Positions 30,942 through 40,600 of a stretch of 64,000 bases of DNA are shown piece after piece (within the stretch, counting starts at the first letter, position 1; each line of letters begins with the position of its first letter). The notes under the pieces are model-generated. The model worked only from the letters and a program-made list of their open reading frames with translations. It was not told the DNA's origin and made no database searches. Origin of the DNA: Pyronema omphalodes. Taxonomy: Eukaryota > Ascomycota > Pezizomycetes > Pezizales > Pyronemataceae. The translations under genes and the position numbers were made by a program. The stretch is taken from the NCBI GenBank assembly GCA_024516155.1, contig JAJJXM010000055.1:388783-452782 (forward strand), read 5' to 3'.

Positions 30942-32782
30942 TTTGTGGTCCTGTCCCCACTATTACTTCGTTGGTCCTGTTGTCCAACCGCGTCTGCTGT
31001 TCCAGTGCCCTGTTCGCACAGAGGCCACCGCGCCGGGTGTCCTCTCTTTCCTCCTCCCTCCCCCTCCCATTTTTAACCATTTTTCCTCCTTTATTTCCTC
31101 CACAAAGCAAAAACGAAACCAAAGCAAAGTTAAACAGCCGCCGGGCCACCCGTGCCCCCACTCTCCTCTCCTCTCTCACCTCCTCCGCCGGTGTCTCCTG
31201 ACTCTTTCCCCTTTGAGACACCCGGGCCTGCCCTGCCCCTCTTCTCCTCCCCTCTCTCCCTTTCTCCTTCCTTCTTCCTCAGCCTTCTCGCTGCTCCCCC
31301 TCGCCTCTCTCCCCTTCTTGTCGGTGGTGTCGTAAGTCCAAGATTGCCATTCCCAAGCACAATCTGGACGTTGATGCCTCCGCTCTTGACGACTTCTGCC
31401 CAAGTCTTCTTTGCAGAGGAGGTTGTCGTTCTGGGTTGGTGGGTATTCTTTCCCCGGCCGCCATTCTTTGTTGTAGAGGTCTTGCTGGGTGGCGCTGCCG
31501 TAGGTGTCGTCTCGTTCGCTTTCTGCTTCTTCCTCTGTGTAGCCTTCGCCTCCACAGTCTTCCATCCGTTCGACTCAGCAGGGGCAGCGCTTGGGGCGTG
31601 GGGTAGAGGTGTGTCCTGAACAGATGAACTGTCAGGGTGAGGTTCCAGTGTCACTTCGGTCGACGTGATCGCGAGGAGAGGTAGGGGGGACATAGGCTTG
31701 AGGGCATCAAGCTTGTCCTGGGCGGCGGTAGTCGCATGTTTCGAGTGCATCAGGCTTCGCACCGGTGATGCCACTCTCGGTTTGTGGTTCACCGGTCTTC
31801 TGTTTGTCGGTGAGGTGGGTTCGGTGTTCTGGTCGCTTCCCCTTCGCTTTCTCTTGCCAGGAGGGTTGCGAACAGCGTCCAGGACATCCTGAATGTCATG
31901 TTGGACGACGGACGGTTGCATAGTCATCTCTTCCATCGCTGAGGAAGAGGCCGTGAGGTTCGGTGAGGGGGGCGCCGAAATGACTTGTTGCTGTTCGTCG
32001 ATTTTCTTCGTCAGGGCGTCCACAGCAGCCTTGAGAGCGGCTGTTTCTGCCTGTGTAGAGTCGTATGCTGCGCGCAGCTTCGTGTTTTTGCCGGTCAGAA
32101 TGTCGAAGTTCGTCATCATGACGTCGAATCTGTGGCGCATCTCATCGCTGTTGTTGCGTATGGTGTCATCGAGGGTATTAAAGCGTCGCTGTGTGTCCCG
32201 GTGGATCTGTTGTATCCCCAGGAAGCTTGCTCCTGTGAAAAGCGGTTCATGTTCACAGAACAGGGTGCTCAAGCTGCTATCGTTGTCGTCTTTTTTGATA
32301 GCGTCTCGCATAGCAATAACCAGATTGCGGCGAAATTCTCTGAATCGGTTGTGCTCAGGTGTCGCTTGCTGCTGGTGTGTTGAAGCCGAAGGAACTGGTG
32401 ATCCTGCCAAGACCACGCTCTGGAAGGGCTTTCCAGCGAGGTGTCCATCAACTTCATGAACTTTTCCATCTCTTTCATCAAATGAAGGATTAGATCCATC
32501 ATGAGGAAGGTCGGCTAGAACATTGTACGCGTTTTCGGACCATTTCGATCGTCGGGCGTTGTTCTGTCGTTGTTTTGGCGACATTTCGTGAGGTGGGGTA
32601 AGCCAAAACTCGTGAAAACTCTCATTTTGCGACAAAAGTCAACAAAAACAACGTAGAATTCCCTGAAAATTCAGAGAATAACGTAACAGAGTGCTGCGAA
32701 TCCGAATCCGATGAGAAAATCGGGGGTTTCGGTGCTCGTTGTTGAGAATGCAGGGGGGGGGGTCGCCGTTGCCGTGTGGTGT
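30942..32782 (-). mobile_element. Solo-1: one-protein non-autonomous LINE
   Basis: The minus-strand 5' end is ACACCACACGGCAACGGCGA at 32782. The 5' UTR leads to an intact 484-codon ORF, followed by a 3' UTR that matches the family-B LINE but stops at ACCACAAAATCACAG, without the hairpin and tail. The missing end and the inverted junction with a family-B tail at 30942 show that a rearrangement took place. It forms the left arm of a ~2.4-kb inverted repeat with 34272-36628. Confidence 0.85.
31130..32584 (-). CDS. Solo-element protein, 484 residues (copy 1)
   Basis: Uninterrupted ORF. I start at the ATG at 32584 (MSPKQRQNNARR); upstream codons in frame have no ATG. Order of regions: an Arg-rich N-terminus; a repeat-like module with DGxVDGHLAGKPFQSVV and SPVPSAST; a variable segment (residues about 79-116); a long heptad coiled coil (about 125-200, RRFNTLDDTIRNNSDEMRHR onward); a basic patch GKRKRRGS; Thr/Pro/Lys-rich linkers; TWAEVVKSGGINVQIVLGNG; and an Arg/Gly/Glu-rich tail. 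There is no RT, endonuclease or zinc knuckle. The plan (coiled coil plus basic tail) suggests an ORF1p-like, multimeric RNA-binding protein. Function is inferred. Confidence 0.8.
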   Translation of the reverse strand: MSPKQRQNNARRSKWSENAYNVLADLPHDGSNPSFDERDGKVHEVDGHLAGKPFQSVVLAGSPVPSASTHQQQATPEHNRFREFRRNLVIAMRDAIKKDDNDSSLSTLFCEHEPLFTGASFLGIQQIHRDTQRRFNTLDDTIRNNSDEMRHRFDVMMTNFDILTGKNTKLRAAYDSTQAETAALKAAVDALTKKIDEQQQVISAPPSPNLTASSSAMEEMTMQPSVVQHDIQDVLDAVRNPPGKRKRRGSDQNTEPTSPTNRRPVNHKPRVASPVRSLMHSKHATTAAQDKLDALKPMSPLPLLAITSTEVTLEPHPDSSSVQDTPLPHAPSAAPAESNGWKTVEAKATQRKKQKANETTPTAAPPSKTSTTKNGGRGKNTHQPRTTTSSAKKTWAEVVKSGGINVQIVLGNGNLGLTTPPTRRGERRGGAARRLRKKEGERERGEEKRGRAGPGVSKGKESGDTGGGGERGEESGGTGGPAAV

Positions 32783-33301
32783 AGCCAGTCAAGGGTGGCA
32801 TAGTTGTCATTATGCGAGCCTGCCTCATTAACTGCAGATGCTATTTGGCCACGGTATTCACTGAACAGGCTGGGTTCAGTTGTCGCCTGTTTCTGCTTTG
32901 TTGAAGCCGAAGGAACTGGTGATCCTGCCAAGACCACGCTCTGGAAGGGCTTTCCAGCAAAGTTTCCATCAACTTCATCAACTTTTCCATCTCTTCCATG
33001 AAAAGTAGGGCTGGATCCATCATGAGGAGGGTCGGCTAGAACGTTGTACGCGTTTTCGGACAGTTTCGATTGTTGGGCGTTGTTCTGTCGTTGTTTTGGC
33101 GACATTTCGTGATGTGGGGTAAGCCAAAACTCGTGAAAACTCAGATTTTGCGACAAAAGTCAACAAAAGCAACGTAGAATTCCCTGAAAATTCAGAGAAT
33201 AACGTAACAGAGTGCTGCGAATCCGAATCCGATGAGAAAACCGGGGTTTCGGTGCTCGTTGTTGAGAATGCAGGGGGGGGGTCGCCGTTGCCTTGTGGTG
33301 T
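32783..33301 (-). mobile_element. Solo-1b: 5' fragment of a solo element
   Basis: The first ~519 bp of a solo element: 5' end at 33301, C-run, 5' UTR, ATG at 33105 and the first ~110 codons. It is cut after NYATLDWL by the 5' end of solo-1. It is nearly identical to 34272-34789 in inverted orientation, with about one amino-acid difference, including the junction itself. Confidence 0.85.
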
Positions 33302-34271
33302 GTTTTGGAACGCCTGGTTTTAGGCTTCTTGACTGCCAGCTTCAACTCCTCGCCGAAGAAGGCACCCGGGCCCGACGGAATCACGTCCGCCTGCCTCAGG
33401 CAAGTCTACCTGGTTATCCCCGAACAAATCAACACGCTCTACGCCACACTGGGCACGACAGGATACCACCCGCGCTGTTGGCGACAAGCCACAACGGTTA
33501 TCATCCCAAAGCCCCATAAGCCCGACTACTGAAACCCGAAAGCGTACAGACCGATCACCCTCTTGGATTGCCTAGGTAAAGTCCTCGAGAAGCTGATGGC
33601 AACACGCTTGGGGGTCATGGCAAACACCCGTGCTCTGTTACATAGGGACCAAATCGGAGGATGCCCTCAGCGATCCGCGGTGGACGCAGCGATGGCATTT
33701 GTACACGACGCAGAGATGGGAAAAACTAACTGCATGATAACAACTGCGCTCTTTCTAGACGTCCATGGGGCGTTTGACAATGTCTCTGCCGACAGGTTGC
33801 AGCAAACCCTCCGCCAACTCGGCTGCCCGGAACCGGTGATCTCGTGGTGCAAGTCCTTCCTCGCGGACCGCACAATCGCCCTCGCTTTTGATGGCCAAAC
33901 GGACGGACAACGGCCGGTTAAGACTGGAATCCCGCAAGGTTCCCCCGCGTCCCCCATACTGTTCTTGCTATATCTACGCCCGCTATTCGACGAGTTAGAA
34001 CAGGTACGCCCTTACGCATGGAGGCCTAGCTACATAGACGACGTAGCTATAGTGGTACAAGGCAGAACGCGCAAAGACAACGCACGCGCACTGGAAAAGG
34101 TCACAGCGACAGCTTTCAGATGGGCCAACACGAACGCGGTAGCTTTCGACGACGCCAAGTCGGAACTACTCCACTTTCACTGGGCTCGCGCCAATACAAT
34201 TACCGCAGAAGAGTAGGTTAAGTTGCCGAATGGGACAGTGCTCACACCGGGTACGCAGGGAGGGGAGAAGG
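33302..34271 (+). pseudogene. LINE reverse-transcriptase fragment between inverted arms
   Basis: About 970 bp of ORF2 RT: SSPKKAPGPDGITSACLRQV, AYRPITLLDCLGKVLEKLMA, RDQIGGCPQRSAVDAAMA, LFLDVHGAFDNVSAD, GIPQGSPASPILFLLYLRP, SYIDDVAIVVQG and LPNGTVLTPGTQGGEKD. In-frame stops TGA 33530-33532 and TAG 34214-34216. Closest to family C but diverged. Both ends abut 5' ends of solo elements facing inward. The first ~30 bp (33302-33330) do not match RT. Confidence 0.85.
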
Positions 34272-34789
34272 ACACCACACGGCAACGGCGACCCCCCCCT
34301 GCATTCTCAACAACGAGCACCGAAACCCCGGTTTTCTCATCGGATTCGGATTCGCAGCACTCTGTTACGTTATTCTCTGAATTTTCAGGGAATTCTACGT
34401 TGCTTTTGTTGACTTTTGTCGCAAAATCTGAGTTTTCACGAGTTTTGGCTTACCCCACATCACGAAATGTCGCCAAAACAACGACAGAACAACGCCCAAC
34501 AATCGAAACAGTCCGAAAACGCGTACAACGTTCTAGCCGACCCTCCTCATGATGGATCCAGCCCTACTTTTCATGGAAGAGATGGAAAAGTTGATGAAGT
34601 TGATGGAAACTTTGCTGGAAAGCCCTTCCAGAGCGTGGTCTTGGCAGGATCACCAGTTCCTTCGGCTTCAACAAAGCAGAAACAGGCGACAACTGAACCC
34701 AGCCTGTTCAGTGAATACCGTGGCCAAATAGCATCTGCAGTTAATGAGGCAGGCTCGCATAATGACAACTATGCCACCCTTGACTGGCT
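34272..34789 (+). mobile_element. Solo-2b: 5' fragment of a solo element
   Basis: Mirror image of 32783-33301: 5' end ACACCACACGG at 34272 inside LINE RT, ATG at 34467, truncated after NYATLDWL by the 5' end of solo-2. Near-identical to its partner in sequence and in junction. Confidence 0.85.
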
Positions 34790-36774
34790 ACACCACACGG
34801 CAACGGCGACCCCCCCCCCTGCATTCTCAACAACGAGCACCGAAACCCCCGATTTTCTCATCGGATTCGGATTCGCAGCACTCTGTTACGTTATTCTCTG
34901 AATTTTCAGGGAATTCTACGTTGTTTTTGTTGACTTTTGTCGCAAAATCAGAGTTTTCACGAGTTTTGGCTTATCCCACCTCACGAAATGTCGCCAAAAC
35001 AACGACAGAACAACGCCCGACGATCGAAACGGTCCGAAAACGCGTACAATGTTCTAGCCGACCTTCCTCATGATGGATCTACTCCTACTCTGGATGGAAG
35101 AGATGGAAAAGTTGATGAAGTTGATGGAAACTTCGCTGGCAAGCCCTTCCAGAGCGTGGTCTTGGCACGATCACCAGTTCCTTCGGCTTCAACATCGCAG
35201 CAACAGGCGACAACTGAACACAGCCGGTTTAGTAACTACCGTCGCATAATGGTATCTGCAATTAATGAGGCAGTCGCAGTTGACGACAACTATGCCACCC
35301 TAGATCAACTGTTTATAGACAACTACGCCGAATTCACTGGAGCCAGCTTCCTGGGGATACAACAGATCCACCAGGACACACATCGTCGCTTCAATACCCT
35401 CGATGACACCATACGCAACAACAGCGATGAGATGCGCCACAGATTCGACGTCATGATGACGAAATTCAACATGCTGACCGACGAAAACACGAAGCTGCGC
35501 GCAGCATACGACTCTACACAGGCAGAAACAGCAGCTGTCAAGGCTGCTGTGGACGCCCTGACGAAGAAAATCGACGAACAGCAACAAGTCATTTCGGCGC
35601 CCCCCTCACCGAACCTCACGGCCTCTTCCTCAGCGATGGAAGAGATGACTATGCAACTGTCCGTCGTCCAACATGACATTCAGGATCTCCTGGACGCTGT
35701 TCGCAACCCTCCTGGCAAGAGAAAGCGAAGGGGAAGCGACCAGAACACCGAACCCACCTCACCGACAAACAGAAGACCGGTGAACCACAAACCGAGAGCG
35801 GCATCACCGGTGCGAAGCCTGATGCACTCGAAACATGCGACTACCGCCGCCCAGGACAAGCTTGATGCCCTCAAGCCTATGTCCCCCCTACCTCTCCTCG
35901 CGATCACGTCGACCGAAGCGACACCGGAACCTCACCCTGACAGTCCATCTGCTCAGGACACACCTCTACCCGACGCCCCAAGCACTGCCCCTGCTGAGAC
36001 CGACGGATGGAAGACTGTGGAGGCCAAGGCCACACAGAAGAAGAAGATGAAAGCGAAGGAGACGACATCTACGGCAGCGATACCCAAACAGACCCCTACA
36101 ACGAAGAATGGTGGAAGGGGTAAGAATACCCACCAACCCAGAACAACAACCTCCTCTGCAAAGAAGACTTGGGCAGAAGTCGTCAAGAGCGGAGGCATCA
36201 ACGTCCAGATCGTGCTTGGGAATGGCAATCTTGGACTGACAACACCACCGACAAGAAGGGGAGAGAGGCGAGGGGGAGCAGTGAGAAGGCTGAGGAAGAA
36301 CGAAGGAGAAGGGGAGAGAGGGGAGGAGAAGAGGGGCAGGGCGGGCCCGGGTGTCTCAAAGGGCAAAGAGTCAGGAGACACCGGCGGAGGAGGTGAGAGA
36401 GGAGAGGCGAGTGGGGGCACGGGTGGCCCGGCGGCTGTTTAACTTTGCTTTGGTTTCGTTTTTGCTTTGTGGAGGAAATAAAGGAGGAAAAATGGTTAAA
36501 AATGGGAGGGGAAGGGAGGAGGAAAGGGAGGAGCCCGGCGAGGCGGCCTCTGTGCAAGCAGGGCACTGGAACAGCAGACGCGGTTGGACAACAGGACCAC
36601 CGAAGTAATAGTGGGGACAGGACCACAAAATCACAGACTAAGGGAGGATCAGCGAAGGTAGAAACGGGACTTTGTCTTGTTTTTGCTTTTGACTTTCCAT
36701 GTACGATAAACCTGTACCCTCGTCATAACCAATAAGGTTGCATACGAGTAATGAATAAACAAACAAACAAACAA
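34790..36774 (+). mobile_element. Solo-2: full-length one-protein non-autonomous LINE
   Basis: About 2.0 kb and apparently complete. It has a 5' end ACACCACACGGCAACGGCGA followed by a C-run and CATTCTCAACAACGAG, a 5' UTR with the small palindrome CTGAATTTTCAG, an intact ORF (34988-36442), a 3' UTR with CCCGGCGAGGCGGCCTC, the hairpin AACC-AATAA-GGTT (36727-36739), GCATACGAGTAATGAATAAA and a (CAAA)n tail to 36774. Both ends resemble those of the LINEs; no enzyme is encoded. Confidence 0.88.
34988..36442 (+). CDS. Solo-element protein, 484 residues (copy 2)
   Basis: Second intact copy, same length as 31130-32584. ATG at 34988 (MSPKQRQNNARRSKRSEN). Coiled coil about residues 125-200 (THRRFNTLDDTIRNNSDEMR to DALTKKIDEQQQ), basic patch KRKRR at 244-248, TWAEVVKSGGINVQIVL at about 394-410, then an Arg/Gly-rich C-terminus ending GGTGGPAAV. 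Compared with copy 1, the flanks of residues 79-116 are almost unchanged while that segment is largely different. It may bind element RNA and assist LINE ORF2 in trans; this is inference from architecture. Confidence 0.8.
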   Translation: MSPKQRQNNARRSKRSENAYNVLADLPHDGSTPTLDGRDGKVDEVDGNFAGKPFQSVVLARSPVPSASTSQQQATTEHSRFSNYRRIMVSAINEAVAVDDNYATLDQLFIDNYAEFTGASFLGIQQIHQDTHRRFNTLDDTIRNNSDEMRHRFDVMMTKFNMLTDENTKLRAAYDSTQAETAAVKAAVDALTKKIDEQQQVISAPPSPNLTASSSAMEEMTMQLSVVQHDIQDLLDAVRNPPGKRKRRGSDQNTEPTSPTNRRPVNHKPRAASPVRSLMHSKHATTAAQDKLDALKPMSPLPLLAITSTEATPEPHPDSPSAQDTPLPDAPSTAPAETDGWKTVEAKATQKKKMKAKETTSTAAIPKQTPTTKNGGRGKNTHQPRTTTSSAKKTWAEVVKSGGINVQIVLGNGNLGLTTPPTRRGERRGGAVRRLRKNEGEGERGEEKRGRAGPGVSKGKESGDTGGGGERGEASGGTGGPAAV

Positions 36775-36780
36775 GGGAGG

Positions 36781-37525
36781 TTTGTTGTTTGTTTGTTTGT
36801 TCTCTCATTACTTGTTTGCAACCCGAAGGTTATGACAAGGGACAGATAAATACAAAAGAGAAGAAGAAAGAAATGTAAAAGCAAAAACCCAGTCTCCACC
36901 TCTACCAGTCTCCTCCTCTTGATCGTTGTGGTTGTGGGGTCTGTCCCCACTGTATACTTCGGGGGTTTCTTGTCCAAGCGCGTCTGATGTTCCAAGTGCC
37001 CTGCTTGCACAGAGGCCGCCTCGCCGGGCTCCTCCCTTTCCTCCTCCCTTCCCCTTCCCATGTTTAGCCATTTTACCGCCTTTGTTTCCTCCGCGTACAA
37101 AAGAAAAAAGATAACTCCCGCCGCCCTCCTCTGCCCCTTCCCCGTGCCCCTCTCTCTCCTTTCGCAACGCCTCGCACTCCTCCCGCCCTCCGAACATAAG
37201 AAAAACATCGTCGCACCCAAACAAAGGAAAGTACAAAAGAAACTCGTCTGCCCTCTCTCGCCTGCCGTCCCCTTCATCTTCCTTCCTGTGCACCATTCCA
37301 CCATCCGTTCCCTTCTCACCCGTCGCACCATAAAACAACTCCAACCCGTAAGACAAACAATTGAAAGACAAAGAAAAGAAAACAAAAGAAAACAAAAAGA
37401 AAACAAGACTCAAAACACCCGAACCCCAAGCAGACCCAAGCAACGACCCCAGCCCGATCCCGTCACCGCGTGCCCGTTCCCTTTCTCTCCGCCTATCACT
37501 CTTCTACCTTCCCCTTTTGCTTGTC

Positions 37526-37559
<34 letters not shown>

Positions 37560-37652
37560 CAAAAACAGAAATCCTAAGTAAGAAAGCACTGCAAAATCAG
37601 CGCGCGCGAAAGTTCCTAAGGTACTGCGGTCAGTGTAGTCAGCGGTAGGGGT
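36781..37652 (-). other. C1 3' UTR with internal A-tract and terminal hairpin
   Basis: Reading from the ORF2 stop: about 95 bases, then an A28 tract (37556-37529), about 680 bases of purine/pyrimidine-skewed sequence, the shared GAGCCCGGCGAGGCGG block (about 37020), a (GGTAGAGGTGGAGACTGGG) stretch, the hairpin at 36820-36831 and the CAAA tail. The other family-C copies have the same layout. Confidence 0.8.
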
Positions 37653-40600
37653 CTATCCCCTTCTGCGAGGCTTCTCTAGCCGGGCGTGTGCCCAGGTCGA
37701 GGTAGCAACCTTGGTTGCAGAGATAAAGGTGGAAAGAGCCTTGGTGCCGGAGGGGGTGTCCAGAATGGTGTTTAGGTTGATCCGGGAGTGTTGTCTGAGT
37801 TTGAGGTCCTTCCTGAGTGTGGAGCGAGCGGCCTGGAATTCGGGGCAGCTCAGGAGGAGGTGTCGAGGCGTCTGCGGTGGGTGGATTGGGCAGCTGCAGC
37901 TGCGGGAGGGGTATGCGTCGGATGGAGGGTGGGCCAAGCAGTTGAGGAAGTACCCGTGGCCGGTGCGAAGACCCAGGATTGCAGTTGATATCCAGCGGGG
38001 GTTTTCGGTGTACGCAGTGTCCATTGTGCGGCGGTGTGTGGCGGTGTACGTGCGCGGTCGGGGGGAAGAGGTGAACCAGGTAGCCCAGTCTTCGGTGTAC
38101 CTCTCTCGAGCGCGGCGGCGCAGCCAAGTGAGGGATATCGGTATTCGTCGGCGTGGCGGTACTGTTGTCGCCTGTCTGGCCAGTTCGTCGGCGGCTTCGT
38201 TTCCGGGGACACTAGTGTGTCCTGGGACCCAGTGGATGGTAATTGAGGTACCGTAAGCGTGAAGGTCGTGAGCGGTGTTGTGGATGGCCCAGGCGAGCTC
38301 CTGGCCGGGGCCTCGACGGAGGTGAGAGGCTCGATGTATCGCGGCCTGGTTGTCGGTAAAAACGTGGATGTGTTTGTCGTATAGGTCGTTGCGTCGAATA
38401 TGTGTCAGGCATGTCCGGAGTCCTTCGTGGATGGCCATAACTTCCGCGTCGAAGACTTCTGTTCTGTCGCCCATGGGCACTATGGAGTCGACAGGTCGTG
38501 GCAGCCCGTGGGGGATGGTGTATCCTGCGCCTGTTATGCCGTCAAGTTGAGAGCCGTCCGTGTACAGTAGGATAGTATCCGATCGTTGGCGAAGGGCGTG
38601 GAGGAGGAGGAGGTGGTCGTCGGCAGCGTCAGCCTTCGGGGAGGAGGAGATGTCGATCGTTAATGTAGGGGCGAGGTCGTCGTCGGGGATGTTTTGGGAG
38701 GTGTCCTCGATTTCGGCGTTTGGTTGGACCCACGGGGAGAGGGTGCTGATGACGTGCAGGAGGCGGGACGGGGCTTGTCCTGGGACGTGCCACGGGTGGT
38801 CGTACTCGGTGTCCGGGTTGATGGAGGCATCATTGATACTCGGGGCGGGAAACGAGACGGGGCAGCGTGTGATGATAGGGTGCGAAGCGGGTAAGGTGAG
38901 GGTGCGCAGGGCGTATTTCCGCTGGCGGTTGTCAAGACGTATTGTGACGGGAGGGAGTGCGGATTCATTGTGGAGGGCCAGGACCGGAGTAGAGGTGAAA
39001 GCGTTGAGAATCCTGCGCAGGGCGGTGTTCTGTTGATTCTGGAGGGTGCGGGCAAGGTCTTTTTGTTGGTTCCACCATATCTCTGCGCCGTAGTCTGCTC
39101 TCGACTGGACACACGCCTGGTAGATTAGTCTTGTAGCAGCGGGGGACAGACCTGTTTCGTACCGTGCTAACCTACACAGTGCGTTCAGAGTTCTTTGCGC
39201 GGCGGTTACTCGTCTAGCTACATGTTTTCTAAAGTTAAGTTTCCTATCTAAATACAGGCCTATCCACCTCACAACATCCTTCTCTCCTCCTTGTGTTCCC
39301 GGTGTGATAACTGTACCGTTTGGTAACTTAACTTTTCCCTCCTCAGTGATGCTATCGGTGCGTGCCCAGTGGAAATGCAGGAGCTCTGACTTGGCATCGT
39401 CAAATGCAACGGCGTTTGCGTCGGCCCACCGAAAGGCTGTTGTCGTGATGTTCTCAAGTGCGCGGGCGTTCGCTTTTCTGGTGCGTCCCTGGACGACGAT
39501 CGCTACGTCGTCAATGTAGCTAGGTGTCCAGGCGTACGGGTGTACCTGCGCTAGTTCGTCGAATAATGGGCGGAGGTATAATAAGAAAAGTATGGGGGAT
39601 GCAGGGGAACCTTGTGGGATGCCTGTTTGCACTGGGCGTTGCGTGTCAGTTCGCCCGTCGAACGCTAGAGCGATCGTGCGATCTGCGAGGAAAGACTGGC
39701 ACCACGATACTACTGGTCGCGGGCACCCAAGCTGTCGTAATGTTTGTTGGAGGCGGTCAGCAGAGACGTGGTCGAACGCTCCACGAACATCGAGGAAGAG
39801 GGCAGAGGTTAGCATTCCGTGAGATTTCCCAATCTCAACGTCGTGCACCAGCGCCATCGCCGCGTCAATTGCTGATCTCTGCGGGCGTCCACCTATTTGG
39901 TCTCTATGTAGTAAGTCGTGAGAGTCTGCCATCGTGCCTAGGCGAGTGGCCATTAGTTTTTCGAGGGTCTTCCCAAGGCAGTTTAGGAGCGCAATCGGAC
40001 GGTATGCCTTTGGATTGCTGTAATCCGGCTTGTTAGGTTTGGCGATAATGACTGTGGTGGCCTGGCGCCAGCATCGCGGATGGTAGCCCACCGTCCCTAA
40101 TGTGGCGTAGAGGTTGTTCATGTGTTTGGGGATGGCAAGGTATGCTTGGCGCAGGCAGGCGAATGTGAGCCCATCGGGTCCGGGCGCCTTCGTCGGCGAG
40201 GAGGAGAATATCGCTGTTTCTACCTCTGTCGGTGTAAAGGTGGTCCACTGCAACTCGCGGCGCGGGGGGAGGACGGACGGAGGCGGTGGTGGCGGCGGCG
40301 GGGGAAACAACTTTTGGAAGGCCTCTACCTTTGCGTCGAAGGAGCTGCAGATTGTTTCTTGGCCGTTTATCATTGCGCGGAGGTTTGGTGTTAGCTGAGC
40401 ACGCCGAGGGTTGGTGTACCTAAACGCCTGCCACACATCGGGTCCTTCGGCTTGGGAAAGATATTCCTTCCACTTTGCATCTTTCGCCGTTCGAATGGTC
40501 CTGTGGTATTCGTTTCGGTGTTGTTTGTAGTTTAGGTGGGATCTATCGTCACGTTTGCGTTTCCACTTACGTCTTGCTTTGGTCATCTTTTTCCTTGCCT

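Noticed and set aside
31130..32584. Solo-element protein as a secreted effector
   Set aside because: No signal peptide; a coiled coil, nuclear-type basic patch and Arg/Gly tail point to an RNA-binding element protein. Some mildew effectors are reported to be LINE-linked, but nothing here supports that.
34416..34466. Start of the solo-element ORF 17 codons further upstream
   Set aside because: The upstream start would be TTG, not usable as a normal eukaryotic start; the ATG at 34467 (34988 in the full copy) is used instead.
30942..36628. A DNA transposon with long terminal inverted repeats
   Set aside because: The arms are made of recognisable solo elements with their own 5' ends, and no transposase or outer duplication is seen.
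39524..40036. Plus-strand ORFs inside LINE ORF2 (also at 51065, 58966 and others)
   Set aside because: Shadow frames of the conserved ORF2 on the other strand; they recur only because ORF2 itself is repeated.
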